NCBI GenBank assembly: GCA_015488975.1
Contig: WFMT01000201.1
Location: 1 to 33,855 of the forward strand
DNA length: 33,855 bases
From: Campylobacteraceae bacterium
GTDB taxonomy: Bacteria; Campylobacterota; Campylobacteria; Campylobacterales; JALSKU01
Direction: 5' to 3'
Part shown: positions 14,850 through 24,600 of the stretch, piece by piece
Layout of the letters: every line of letters starts with the position of its first letter
How positions within the stretch are numbered: the stretch's first letter is position 1
Program-made: the position numbers and the translations under genes
Notes under the pieces: generated by a model
Told to the model about the DNA's origin: nothing
The model's database searches: none
What the model saw: only the letters and a program-made list of their open reading frames with translations

Positions 14850-16199
14850 TCAAAATAGTTGTGTTATCATATTCCAAAATCTTGATAATCTTTCTTTTAA
14901 ATCGTTTTCTTTTTTTATCTTTTTTATCTTTATAATCTTATCTTTTTCTGGTTGTTTTTCAATTTTTATATCATTTATATCTTCCATTGTATTTCGCAGG
15001 TGTGTAGGTGATTCTATAATTTCATTTTTATATCTTAGTTTTTTATTTGAATCTATTTCGTATGGAGTAAAATGACCTCCACCATATAGAACCAATCCAA
15101 TGCCTGTTGAATATATAGGATCTTTAAGAGTTTCGACAATACCGTCTATTTTTTTAGGTTTGGCTATTCTAATAGGCATGTTATCAAAAATAGCCACTGA
15201 GAGTTCTCTTAATCCATCTATCTTTGTAAAACCTCCCGTAAGTACAATCCCCGCTCCAATTTGATCTTTAAATCCACTCTCATCAATAGATTTTGCAAGT
15301 ATCATTAATGTCTCTTCAACTCTCGCATATATAACATTTGAAACAATTTCCAAAGAAACTTCATTTGTATTGTTATCATCCCCGATAACTGGAAGCTCTA
15401 TCAATTCACTACTGATTTTTTTCAATGATCCATGTTTTATTTTTACATTTTCAGCATTACTAAGTGGTGTATGTAGTGCCATTGATAAGTCATTTGTGAT
15501 ATTGTTTGACCCTACTGCCAAAAAATCATTGTATCTGATGCTGTTTCCTGAATTTATGCTCAAGTCACAAGTCGCTCCACCTATATCTATAACTCCGACA
15601 CCCAACTCTTTTTCATCTTCATTTAAAACAGCTATACTTGAAGCATATCCGTTTAACACGATATTATCAATCTGAATACCGGCTAATTCAACTGCCTTTT
15701 TTAAATTGTTTAGGGCTGATTTTTGTGCAGTTATTATATGAACATGGACTTCAAGTCTATTTCCATTCATGCCCAAAGGATCATCAATATATTCTTGGTT
15801 GTCAACTTTAAAATTATACGGCAATACATGAATTCTTTCAAACTCTTGAGGTATGTTTGCATTATGATCAGCCATCATCATAGCTCTGTTTATCTCTTTT
15901 ATTCCTATCTCGTTACCCGGTATATTTACTACTCCGTAACTCTCAACACTTTTTGTATAAGCACCTGATATAGATACAATAACCCTGTCTATGTTTGTTC
16001 CTGCAACTTTTTTAGCTTCGCTTAGTGCTTCTTTTATAGAGTTCGATGCTAGCTCGATATTTGTAATAATTCCCTTTTTTATACCTTTTGATTTTGATAA
16101 ACCGCTACCAACGATTTTTAAAGAATCATTATTGCTTTCGGCGATAATGGCACATATTTTTGAAGAACCAATATCAATGCCTAAAATAGTTCTGCTCAA
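14850..16199 (-). CDS. ftsA: Cell division protein FtsA
   Basis: Actin-like ATPase that anchors FtsZ to the membrane. The phosphate-1 motif is ILGIDIGSSKICAI (about 4-17); phosphate-2 is VGVIDIGGATCDLSI (about 201-215); the adenosine motif is GIVLTGGFTKIDGL (about 318-331). The C-terminal amphipathic helix LKERLSRFWNMITQLF, the membrane-targeting sequence, is intact. 449 residues is somewhat longer than E. coli FtsA (420), because of a charged linker before the tail. The start is TTG 16199, directly after the TAG of the upstream gene, with AAGGA (16206-16210) 6 bases before it. Confidence 0.96.
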   Translation of the reverse strand: MSRTILGIDIGSSKICAIIAESNNDSLKIVGSGLSKSKGIKKGIITNIELASNSIKEALSEAKKVAGTNIDRVIVSISGAYTKSVESYGVVNIPGNEIGIKEINRAMMMADHNANIPQEFERIHVLPYNFKVDNQEYIDDPLGMNGNRLEVHVHIITAQKSALNNLKKAVELAGIQIDNIVLNGYASSIAVLNEDEKELGVGVIDIGGATCDLSINSGNSIRYNDFLAVGSNNITNDLSMALHTPLSNAENVKIKHGSLKKISSELIELPVIGDDNNTNEVSLEIVSNVIYARVEETLMILAKSIDESGFKDQIGAGIVLTGGFTKIDGLRELSVAIFDNMPIRIAKPKKIDGIVETLKDPIYSTGIGLVLYGGGHFTPYEIDSNKKLRYKNEIIESPTHLRNTMEDINDIKIEKQPEKDKIIKIKKIKKENDLKERLSRFWNMITQLF

Positions 16200-17663
16200 C
16201 TATTGTCCTTTATAAAAACTTTCTATTTTGTATTTATTTCTCAAAATGCTTAAGAGCTTCCTGTTTATTTCAGCTATTTTTGCATTTTTTACATTATCAT
16301 TTAGCAACTTGCTATATGTTTTAAGCTTACTTTTATCAAGCAATTTTTGTTCCATTATTTTGTAAACAATCGCCTTGTTTCCAAATATTTTGTAGCCTTG
16401 TCTCGCACTTGAGTTGAATACTTGATTTAAAAATTCTACTGCTTCAATTTCGTTTAAGCCTTGTACATTTTTTATATCATCTCTGCTTACAAAGCCTATG
16501 TTTATCCCATCATTAAATGTTTTTAATACTTGTTTTGCATTATTTGACAAATATCTATCTCTAAGAACTTTTATATAATCTTGCTTGACTAGATTTTTTG
16601 CATTTTGAAATGTCATGGGTCTTGGTAAATTAACTTTATCTAATTTTGCAACTATATATTCTCCATTGCTTTTAAATGGCTTTAAAATGTTCCCTATATT
16701 TGATCTGTTCAATATTTTTTGAGGAAAATTATTATTATTTACTTTGACAATTATTGTATCGGTTGCTTTGATTTTACCATTTCTTAAAGCTAAATATTTT
16801 TTAAGTGCGGATAATTTTCCTTTTTGAAATTGCAAATCTTGTATAACTCTGTTTTTGGCAGCATCAAAACTTAGTATCTTGCCATCAGTGCCTGTGTATG
16901 AATATTTATGTAATTTGTAAAACTCTTTTGTTTCATTTGCATCAACTTTTATAAAAGCAACAGGTACTTTTATTATCGAGAGTTTATATGATTTTTTTGT
17001 AATATATGACTCTTTTCTTTTTTTCCAGAATTTTTTTAATTCATTTTCATTTACAGTTAAATTTGGTAAGTTTGCCTTAACAATCTTAATCATTAACTTA
17101 TCTTGCATAAATATTGAAGCTCCAAAAGTTTTAACTTCAAGAGGAGTTGGTGAAAGATGAAGTATATTGTTTATTTTATTTAATGTTATCTCTTTTCTGA
17201 TAGAGCTTTCATAGTCTTTTGGAGTAATTTGAATATTTCTTAAAACTCTAAAATACTGATCTTTATCAAAAACTCCATTATGTTGAAAAGCTTTAGTGTT
17301 TTCAAGAGCATTTTCAACTTCAATATTAAGTGTTTTTAAACCAAGTTCACTTGCATAATTAAGTATAAGTGCTTCATCTATAAGCTGATTTAAAGCTATC
17401 TTTTGCAGTCCAAGTTTTTTAGCCTGCTCGTTGGTTAAAGCACCTTTTGTTTTTTGTTGATAGTAGTTAAATATATTTGAATATGCAGTATTTAACTCTT
17501 TTATAGTTATTTTTTGATTTCCGACAAGTGCCACCGCCTGAGATCTTTTTGTATTGTAACTGTAAGCTCCCCAGCCAACAAAACCGGCACCTACGAAAGC
17601 GATAGTACTTATCCAAATAGTAACAACAAGGTATTTTCTGTGTTTTTGCATCCATGTAATCAT
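16200..17663 (-). CDS. PpiD/SurA-like periplasmic chaperone, parvulin domain not obvious
   Basis: A 487-residue membrane-anchored protein. After MQKHRKYL there is one membrane segment (VVTIWISTIAFVGAGFVGW, about 11-29), then a SurA-N-like chaperone region (about 40-180, with VALVGNQKITIKELNTAY and QLIDEALILNYASELGL), then the region where PpiD has its PpiC rotamase domain. That region here lacks the usual GDLGWF-type motif, so isomerase activity is doubtful. Envelope protein folding is the likely role. ATG 17663 has GAGG 7-8 bases before it. It is the first gene of the ftsA-ftsZ transcript and abuts ftsA with no gap. Confidence 0.8.
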   Translation of the reverse strand: MITWMQKHRKYLVVTIWISTIAFVGAGFVGWGAYSYNTKRSQAVALVGNQKITIKELNTAYSNIFNYYQQKTKGALTNEQAKKLGLQKIALNQLIDEALILNYASELGLKTLNIEVENALENTKAFQHNGVFDKDQYFRVLRNIQITPKDYESSIRKEITLNKINNILHLSPTPLEVKTFGASIFMQDKLMIKIVKANLPNLTVNENELKKFWKKRKESYITKKSYKLSIIKVPVAFIKVDANETKEFYKLHKYSYTGTDGKILSFDAAKNRVIQDLQFQKGKLSALKKYLALRNGKIKATDTIIVKVNNNNFPQKILNRSNIGNILKPFKSNGEYIVAKLDKVNLPRPMTFQNAKNLVKQDYIKVLRDRYLSNNAKQVLKTFNDGINIGFVSRDDIKNVQGLNEIEAVEFLNQVFNSSARQGYKIFGNKAIVYKIMEQKLLDKSKLKTYSKLLNDNVKNAKIAEINRKLLSILRNKYKIESFYKGQ

Positions 17664-17686
17664 TGATAATCCTCAATCCATAATAA

Positions 17687-17699
17687 TTTTAGGTATAAT
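17687..17699 (+). promoter_or_regulatory. Predicted promoter for bioA
   Basis: TTTTAGGTATAAT carries a perfect TATAAT (17694-17699), 43 bases before the chosen bioA ATG 17743. The divergent promoter for the ppiD-like-ftsA-ftsZ operon should be in the same 79-base gap, but no convincing -10 was picked out on the minus strand. Confidence 0.55.
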
Positions 17700-17742
17700 T
17701 CTATTTAAATTGTTATTAATTTACGATGAAACAGGGAAAAAA

Positions 17743-19038
17743 ATGGATAATTTATCTTTAAAACAAAGAGATTTAAAAAATATATGGCATCCTTGCAGTC
17801 AAATGAAGGATTATGAAAGACTACCTTTGATACCCATTAAAAATGCAGAAGGTGTTTATTTGGAAGATTTTGACGGCAATAAATATCTTGATGCTATCAG
17901 TTCCTGGTGGGTAAATTTATTTGGACATAAGAATCCTTATATTAATGAGAAGTTAAAAAACCAAATTGATACTTTAGAACATGTTATTTTCGCAGGTTTT
18001 ACACATGAGCCTATTATAAGACTTTCAGAAAGACTTGTTGCCCTGACTCCAAAAAATCTGACAAAATGTTTTTATGCTGATAACGGTTCAAGTGCTGTCG
18101 AAGTTGCATTGAAGATGAGCTTTCATTATCATAAAAACAAGGGGCTTACAAAACCGTATTTTGTTTCATTGACAAACTCTTATCACGGAGAGACAATCGG
18201 AGCATTATCGCTTGGGGATTTGGGTATATATAAACAAAGTTATAAAGAAATTTTGATAAAATCCATAAAAACCGAGGTGCCAAAAGATAAAAGCGAGGAA
18301 GAATCTATCATTGCTGCAAACAAGTTGAGAGAATTGTTTGAAAAAAGAGCCGATGAAATTTCTGCATTTATTCTCGAACCTTTAGTTCAATGTGCAGGAG
18401 GCATGCACATGTACTCACCTTTGTTTTTGAAGTTGGCTTTTAAATTATGTAAAGAGTTTGGTATACATTTTATAGCAGATGAGATTGCGGTTGGTTTTGG
18501 AAGAACAGGTAGTATGTTTGCTGTTGAAAGTGCTGGGATAGAACCGGATTTTATGACACTAAGCAAAGGTATCACCGGTGGATACTTACCGCTGTCAGTT
18601 GTTATGATAGAAGAACAGATGTATGATAGTTTTTATTGTGATTATAATTTACACAAATCTTTTCTTCACTCACACTCATATACGGGAAATGCATTATCTT
18701 GTTCAGTTGCTAATGCTGTTCTTGATATATTTGAAAAAGATAATATTATAGAATCAAATAAAATAAAAAGTCAATATATAAGCAATAAATTGGTAAAATT
18801 TTTAGAGTTGGAAAAAGTAGAGTCCATCAGACAAACCGGTATGATAGCTGCTGTCTCTATAAAAGGCTATAAAACTGATGAGCGAGTTGGCTTGCGAGTT
18901 TATGAGTATGGATTGAAAAATGGAGTTTTGCTGAGACCTTTAGGTAATGTAATATACTTTATGCCGCCATACACAATCAACAATAAAGAGATTGATAAAA
19001 TGATGAGCGTTGCTTATGAAGCTATAAATATGTTATAA
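17743..19038 (+). CDS. bioA: Adenosylmethionine-8-amino-7-oxononanoate aminotransferase
   Basis: PLP-dependent enzyme that makes 7,8-diaminononanoate in biotin synthesis, using SAM as amino donor. Motifs: IWHPCSQMKDY, SSWWVNLFGH, FYADNGSSAVEVALKM (PLP phosphate), NSYHGETIGALSLG, IADEIAVGFGRTG, and the PLP lysine in TLSKGITGGYLPLS (Lys275 from ATG 17743). The SSWW and DNGSSA blocks separate BioA from ornithine or GABA aminotransferases. The longer TTG start at 17710 is rejected because AGGG (17733-17736) lies 6 bases before ATG 17743. About 431 residues, normal. No other bio gene is in the window. Confidence 0.95.
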   Translation: MDNLSLKQRDLKNIWHPCSQMKDYERLPLIPIKNAEGVYLEDFDGNKYLDAISSWWVNLFGHKNPYINEKLKNQIDTLEHVIFAGFTHEPIIRLSERLVALTPKNLTKCFYADNGSSAVEVALKMSFHYHKNKGLTKPYFVSLTNSYHGETIGALSLGDLGIYKQSYKEILIKSIKTEVPKDKSEEESIIAANKLRELFEKRADEISAFILEPLVQCAGGMHMYSPLFLKLAFKLCKEFGIHFIADEIAVGFGRTGSMFAVESAGIEPDFMTLSKGITGGYLPLSVVMIEEQMYDSFYCDYNLHKSFLHSHSYTGNALSCSVANAVLDIFEKDNIIESNKIKSQYISNKLVKFLELEKVESIRQTGMIAAVSIKGYKTDERVGLRVYEYGLKNGVLLRPLGNVIYFMPPYTINNKEIDKMMSVAYEAINML

Positions 19039-19039
19039 T
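19034..19039 (+). promoter_or_regulatory. Possible -10 element before the FGE-fold gene
   Basis: TATAAT overlaps the bioA stop codon, 26 bases before the GTG 19066 start. It lacks the TTAG lead seen at the other candidates here, so this is a weak call. Confidence 0.3.
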
Positions 19040-19065
19040 TTTATTACAATAGAAGGAGATTTTTG

Positions 19066-19872
19066 GTGTCAAGAAAGATTACAAAGATATCGGTAATTAG
19101 TATTTTCATTTTATTTGTTGCCTTTGGGATAAGTTTTTTTTTAAGTCAAAATAAAAAGGTTATTGCATCAAAAGATTATGGAACATATATAACACCTGCT
19201 TTGGTGTATATTAAGCCTGGAAGTTTTCTGATGGGTTCAGATTTGAAAAATAAAAATGAAAAACCTTTGCATAAAGTGATTATCAAAAAAGGTTTTTATA
19301 TGGGTAAATATGATGTTACATTTAAGGAATATGATAAATTTTGCAAAGATACAAAAAGGAAAAAACCAAGTGATGAAGGATACGGAAGAGGAAACATGCC
19401 TGTTATAAATGTAAGTTGGAATGATGCCAAAGCTTATGCAAAATGGTTAAGTAAAAAAACAAAAATGGATTATGAACTACCGACAGAAGCTCAGTGGGAA
19501 TATGCAGCAAGAGCTGGAACTACAACCAAATGGAGTTTTGGTGATGATGTAGAAAAATTAAAAGACTATGCATGGTATAAAAAGAATTCCAATAACAGAC
19601 CTCATTTAGTAGGTTTAAAAAAACCAAATCCCTGGGGGCTATATGACATGTATGGTAATGTTTGGCAGTGGTGCAGGGATAGATATATTTTCGGTTATAA
19701 AAATACGCCAAGAGATGGAAGCGCAAATACCTCTGGCAATCAAATAGACAGAGTTCTTCGTGGTGGCTCATGGTTTAATGATGCTAAATATTTATATTCA
19801 TTCCACCGATACGGATATGTACCAAAAGGTGCCGGTAGTGTTTTTGGATTTCGTTTGGTTAGAAACTTATAA
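19066..19872 (+). CDS. Exported SUMF1/FGE-fold protein lacking FGE catalytic cysteines
   Basis: A 268-residue protein with an N-terminal signal or anchor (ISVISIFILFVAFGISFFL, about 7-26), then a formylglycine-generating-enzyme-fold domain: LVYIKPGSFLMGSD, YDVTFKEYDKFC, PVINVSWNDAKAYAKWLS, YELPTEAQWEYAARAG, NPWGLYDMYGNVWQWCRD and the terminal RVLRGGSW...GFRLVRNL. In true FGEs the C-terminal part carries two copper-binding cysteines, one just after RGGSW; here this part has none, so it is probably a non-FGE member (binding, regulatory or other oxidase). GTG 19066 is set by AAGGAG (19053-19058), 7 bases before. The next gene, an exported DsrE-like protein, starts 18 bases on. Confidence 0.85.
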   Translation: MSRKITKISVISIFILFVAFGISFFLSQNKKVIASKDYGTYITPALVYIKPGSFLMGSDLKNKNEKPLHKVIIKKGFYMGKYDVTFKEYDKFCKDTKRKKPSDEGYGRGNMPVINVSWNDAKAYAKWLSKKTKMDYELPTEAQWEYAARAGTTTKWSFGDDVEKLKDYAWYKKNSNNRPHLVGLKKPNPWGLYDMYGNVWQWCRDRYIFGYKNTPRDGSANTSGNQIDRVLRGGSWFNDAKYLYSFHRYGYVPKGAGSVFGFRLVRNL

Positions 19873-19890
19873 TAATATAGGAGAGAAATT

Positions 19891-20328
19891 GTGAAAAAGA
19901 TTATTTTATTGATTGCTTTATCTATTTTTGCCTTTGGTAAGATGCAGTTTTCAAATCCACAACCGACATTTATGAATCCTAGAAAATGGGTTATTAAAAT
20001 GCATATTAGCAACTTATCCACAGTTAATGAAACTTTGGGTGCTATTTATAATGTACTTAAAGAGTATCCCTCGGATTCACTTAAAGTAGCGGTGATTTGT
20101 TATGGAAAAGGAATGAGAGTTCTTAAAAAAGATTATGATCCTCATACACTGTTAAGGATAAAATCTCTAATGGCTTATGGTGTTGAATTTGTTGCCTGTA
20201 AAAATACAATGGCTACGATGAAATGGACGAAAAAAGATATTATAAGCGGTGTTTCTTATGTGCAAGCAGGCATAGCTGAAGTTATTGAAAGAGTTGCTGG
20301 TGGATGGATAGATGTTACACCGTATTAA
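19891..20328 (+). CDS. Periplasmic DsrE-like protein
   Basis: A 145-residue protein with a signal peptide (KKIILLIALSIFAFG, about 2-16) and a DsrE/DsrF-like alpha/beta fold: KWVIKMHISNL, TLGAIYNVLKEYP, LKVAVICYGKGMRVL, and the conserved-Cys segment VEFVACKNTMATMKW (about 106-120), where the cysteine is expected in DsrE-like sulfur or thiol proteins. Cytoplasmic DsrEFH relays sulfur; exported versions are of unknown function. The GTG start has AGGAGA about 7 bases before it. It sits between the FGE-fold gene and rsmH, 9 bases before rsmH. Confidence 0.82.
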   Translation: MKKIILLIALSIFAFGKMQFSNPQPTFMNPRKWVIKMHISNLSTVNETLGAIYNVLKEYPSDSLKVAVICYGKGMRVLKKDYDPHTLLRIKSLMAYGVEFVACKNTMATMKWTKKDIISGVSYVQAGIAEVIERVAGGWIDVTPY

Positions 20329-20337
20329 AGGTTCTAT

Positions 20338-21252
20338 ATGAAAACTCCACACATTCCGGTTTTACTGGATGAAGTGAAAAATGTATTTAGTGATATTGAA
20401 AACGGTTATATAATTGATTGTACTTTGGGGTATGGAGGTCATAGCGAAGCTTTGCTCGAATTAAATGAAAATTCAAGATTGATATGTGTTGATCAAGATA
20501 AAGAAGCGATAGAATTTTCTAAAAAAAGGCTTAAAAGATTTTCAGAAAGAATAATATTTGAAAATGATAAATTTTCCAATATCATACAAAAATACAAAGA
20601 TAAAAATATAAATGGTATATTAGCTGATATAGGAGTCTCTTCATTACAACTTGACAAAAAGGGCAGAGGTTTTGGATTTGATTCAGATTTACTTGATATG
20701 AGAATGAATCAAGAAAGTAATTTGAGTGCTTATGAAGTTGTAAATCACTACTCTAAAATGAAACTTGAAGAAATTTTTAGGGAATATGGCGAAATAAGAG
20801 AATACAAAAAGATAGCTGATATTATATGCAGATATAGGGAGAAGGAGCATATAAAAAGTGCAAAAGAATTAGCTGATATAATACAAAAGCATTTTAAAAG
20901 AGGAAAAATACATTCAGCTACTTTGGTATTTCAAGCTATTAGAATAGAAGTTAATGATGAATTAGGCGAACTTGATACTTTGCTTGAATCTATAAAACAA
21001 GCATCTTTAAGTAATGTTAAGATTGCTGTTATAACTTTTCATTCATTAGAAGACAGAATTGTAAAAAGAACTTTTAAACAGTGGAATAAAAACTGTATTT
21101 GTCCTCCTGAAGTATACAGATGTGAATGTGGCAATAACCATTCTTTAGGAAATATACTAACCAAAAAGCCTATAATTCCGACAAAAGCAGAGATAAAACA
21201 AAATCGCAGAAGCAGGAGTGCTAAGATGAGAGTTTTTTATATTAATGAATAA
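20338..21252 (+). CDS. rsmH: 16S rRNA (cytosine1402-N4)-methyltransferase RsmH
   Basis: Methylates N4 of C1402 in the ribosomal P site. Motifs: HIPVLLDEV, IIDCTLGYGGHSEALLE (SAM), VDQDKEAIEFS, NGILADIGVSSLQLD, GRGFGFDSDLLDMRMNQ, ATLVFQAIRIEVN, ITFHSLEDRIVK, and a C-terminal NRRSRSAKMRV. Length 304 is normal. It is followed, overlapping by 8 bases, by an FtsL-like gene, the usual rsmH-ftsL start of a dcw cluster; here the pair is not followed by pbp or mur genes but by an RND transporter. Confidence 0.97.
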   Translation: MKTPHIPVLLDEVKNVFSDIENGYIIDCTLGYGGHSEALLELNENSRLICVDQDKEAIEFSKKRLKRFSERIIFENDKFSNIIQKYKDKNINGILADIGVSSLQLDKKGRGFGFDSDLLDMRMNQESNLSAYEVVNHYSKMKLEEIFREYGEIREYKKIADIICRYREKEHIKSAKELADIIQKHFKRGKIHSATLVFQAIRIEVNDELGELDTLLESIKQASLSNVKIAVITFHSLEDRIVKRTFKQWNKNCICPPEVYRCECGNNHSLGNILTKKPIIPTKAEIKQNRRSRSAKMRVFYINE

Positions 21253-21583
21253 GTTGGTAGAAGATGATTTTTTAATGATAACAAAAAACAAGAAGAAGAT
21301 AAAAAAATCTAAATATAAACTTTTAGATGAGATTGAATCAAGTAGAAATAATAATGTAGAGAACCTCAGTTTTAAGCTTTTAATTAGTGTATTTTTAGTA
21401 TTGTTTACGGTTTTAATTATTGTATTACCTAAAATTTATTTAAAAAATGAGATATATTATAAAAGTAGAGATATCAGCAAACTTTATAACGAGTATTCCA
21501 TATTAAAAGAAGAGAATAGAGTATTAAAAAGAAAACTTGAATATATGAAATTTAAAAATAGAGTTTTAGATACAATATTTTAA
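21245..21583 (+). CDS. FtsL-like bitopic division protein (candidate)
   Basis: A 112-residue protein: a basic cytoplasmic segment (Lys-rich around 14-25), one membrane helix (about 44-64, LLISVFLVLFTVLIIVLP), then a short periplasmic coiled coil (about 75-108, with LYNEYSILKEENRVLKRKLE). This topology plus position directly after rsmH is how FtsL is found in divergent bacteria; FtsL sequences are too variable for a motif call. The start is uncertain: ATG 21245 overlaps the rsmH stop but has a poor Shine-Dalgarno, and ATG 21275 is an alternative. The functional call rests mainly on context. Confidence 0.65.
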   Translation: MNKLVEDDFLMITKNKKKIKKSKYKLLDEIESSRNNNVENLSFKLLISVFLVLFTVLIIVLPKIYLKNEIYYKSRDISKLYNEYSILKEENRVLKRKLEYMKFKNRVLDTIF

Positions 21584-21600
21584 GAAAATTTGGAAAAAAA

Positions 21601-24600
21601 ATGATAAAAAAATTTATAACTTTTGGTGTTGATAAGCCAGTACTAAATCACATATTTCTTATATTTTTATTGGTTTTGTCGATTTTTTCATACAATAAGA
21701 TTCCAAAAGAAATATTTCCCTCTTCACAACTTGATACTATCGTGATAACTGGAGGTTATCCCGGAGCCAGTCCTGATATACTTGATAAAATGGTGGTAAA
21801 AAATATAGAAGATGGTGTGAGAAATTTGAGTAATATTGATGATATAACAAGCACCATTAAAAATAGTTTTTTTATGATAAAAGTTGATTTGAAAAAAGGT
21901 GCAAATCAAATAGAATTATTAAATGATATCAAAGATATTATATCAAACCAAAGAAGATACTTACCAAGTGATATGAACGAGCCTGTGGCAAAAATATTAC
22001 AAAAAAGTTTTCCTTTGATAACTGCTACAATATCATCAAAAAGTGCTTCAAAACAAGAGTTACTTGATTTAGCTGAAAAATTAAAAAACAGATTGTCTCA
22101 AATCTCAAATCTAAGTGATATACAAATAAGAGGAAATGCTGATTTGGAACTGGTTTTTGATATAAATGATAAAAAGATAGAAGCATACGGACTAAATAAG
22201 CAAAGTGTTATATCTGCGCTTGCCAATATCAGCTCCATATTTCCAGTAGGAATCATAAAAGAAAAGGCAAATCATCTTTTTTTAAGCACTATAAATGGTC
22301 AAAAAAATATACAAAAAATCAAAAATACAATCATCAATATAAATGGTAAAAAACTTAGGATAAAAGATATAGCCAAGGTAGATTTTAAGTTGAGCGATTT
22401 GAGTGAAGTTTCACATTTTAATGGAGAGCCAAATGTTGCCATAAATATCAAAAAAGCCGAACAAGGCGATGCTATAAAATTGGTTAAACAGGTAAAACAA
22501 GTTTTAAAACAATACAAAAAAAGATATAAGAATTACAATTTTGATACTTATACAGACACTTCTATCTGGATAAGAAATAGGCTCAATACTGTTATATCAA
22601 ATATAATTTTCGGTCTTATTTTAGTTACGCTTGCGGTATATATCTTTGTAAGTGGAAGAATCGCTTTTGTAGTTGGTCTTGGTATACCGGTTAGTTTTAT
22701 GATTGGTTTGATTGCTACAAAAATGCTTGGGTATTCTTTAAATATGCTCTCTTTGCTCGGTGCTTTGATGGCTCTGGGAATGCTCGTAGATGAAGCGATA
22801 GTGGTCGCAGAGAATATATACAGGCATTTGGAAAAAGGTGATGACAGCAGAAGCGCGGCTATAAACGGTGCAGCTGAAATGTTTCCAGCTGTTGTAACAG
22901 CAACAACAACAACGATATTTGCCTTTTTACCATTGCTTATAGTAAGTGGTCAGATGGGGCTTTTTATAAGGATTATTCCTATTATGATATCTGTTTTATT
23001 GCTTAGCTCTTTATTCGAAGCATTTTTCTTTTTACCTTTGCATGCAAAAGAGTTTTTAAAAGCACATAAACAAAAAAATAGAACTAAAAAGTTTTGGGAT
23101 ATGTGCAAAACGGCATATTCAAGCTTTATGAAAATTGCATTAAAATATAAAAAAACTACTTTAATTTTATTTTTAGTGCCTACTGTTTTGTTGAGTGTAA
23201 TTATGCTTAAAAACAGTAAATTCCAACTTTTTCCGGATTTTGACAATACTCAAATATTTCTTAAAGGTAAAGTTGGAGTCAACAACGATCTGTACCAAAC
23301 ACAAAAATTAGTTACAAAAATTGAAAAAGTTTTACTTTCAAAATTACCAAAAAATGATATAGCCTCTATAACTTCGATAACTGGCATGAAATTGGATAAT
23401 AAATTTAGACCCGATATAGCTGAGAATAATTTTCAAATCTTTATAAATCTTCATGAAAGAAAACCGGAAAACTTTTTTGGCAAATATATCAATCCTTACC
23501 TTTCGCCATCTTATGATGGTAAAGATATGATAAGAACACTAAGTGCAAAAAAGATAGCTAAAATAGTTAAAAATATAACCAAAAAACTTGCAAAGAATAA
23601 AGCATATAAAGAATTTAGTATAGAAGTTCCCGGTGCAGGGATAGTAAAAAGTGATATTGAGATATCATTCAGTGCAGACACAAAAGATATAAAAAAAGCT
23701 ATAAAGCTGACTGAAGATAAGATGAAAACCATAAAGGGTGTATTCAATATAACCGATGATATGCTCTCTGGTGAAAAAGAGTTGAAATTAAAAGTTAACA
23801 AATATGGACAAAGTTTGGGATTTAACGAAATTATTATCTCTTCAATCTTGAAAAATTTATTTCAAAAAGCAGAAATCGGTAAAATGTTTAAAAAAGGAAA
23901 ATTAGTTAAAATAAAAGCAGAAATTATCAATAAAGATAACTTTCAGACATTAAAAAATCTTTATATAAATATACCCGGCAGTCTTAAAAAAGTAAGACTT
24001 AGTGAGGTTGTTGATTTTATTTACAAACCAAGCTATACTGAAATTTACAAAGATAACGGAAAAAAGATTAGAACAGTGTTTGGTTCGTTAAATAAAGATC
24101 AGTTGACTTCTGCTGGCTTTATTAAAAAAATGAAAACAACTTTTAACACCATTAAAAAAATGGGAGTAGATATAGATATCAAAGGAGAACAAAAATCAAA
24201 TACCCAAGTGCAAAAAGAGATGGCAGAAGCCGGTGTAATAGCGCTGTTTCTTATATTTATAGCTTTAGTATGGATGTTTAATTCAGGCATACTTTCTCTT
24301 ATCGTTTTAAGTACCATACCTTTGTCAATAATCGGTGTTCTTATTGGCAATCTTATAATGGGGATAAATTTAACTATGCCTGGACTTTTAGGTTTGGTCG
24401 GATTAAGCGGGGTTGTTGTAAATGATGGGATTATAATGGTTGATTTCATTAAAAATAGTAAAATTAAAGATGAAGTTGTTCACCTTGCTTCTTTAAGGCT
24501 AAGACCCATATATTTGACTTCTGTCACAACTGTCTTGGGACTTATGACGCTTATGTTTTTTGCATCAGGTCAGTCAGTAATCCTTCAGCCTATGGCGATA

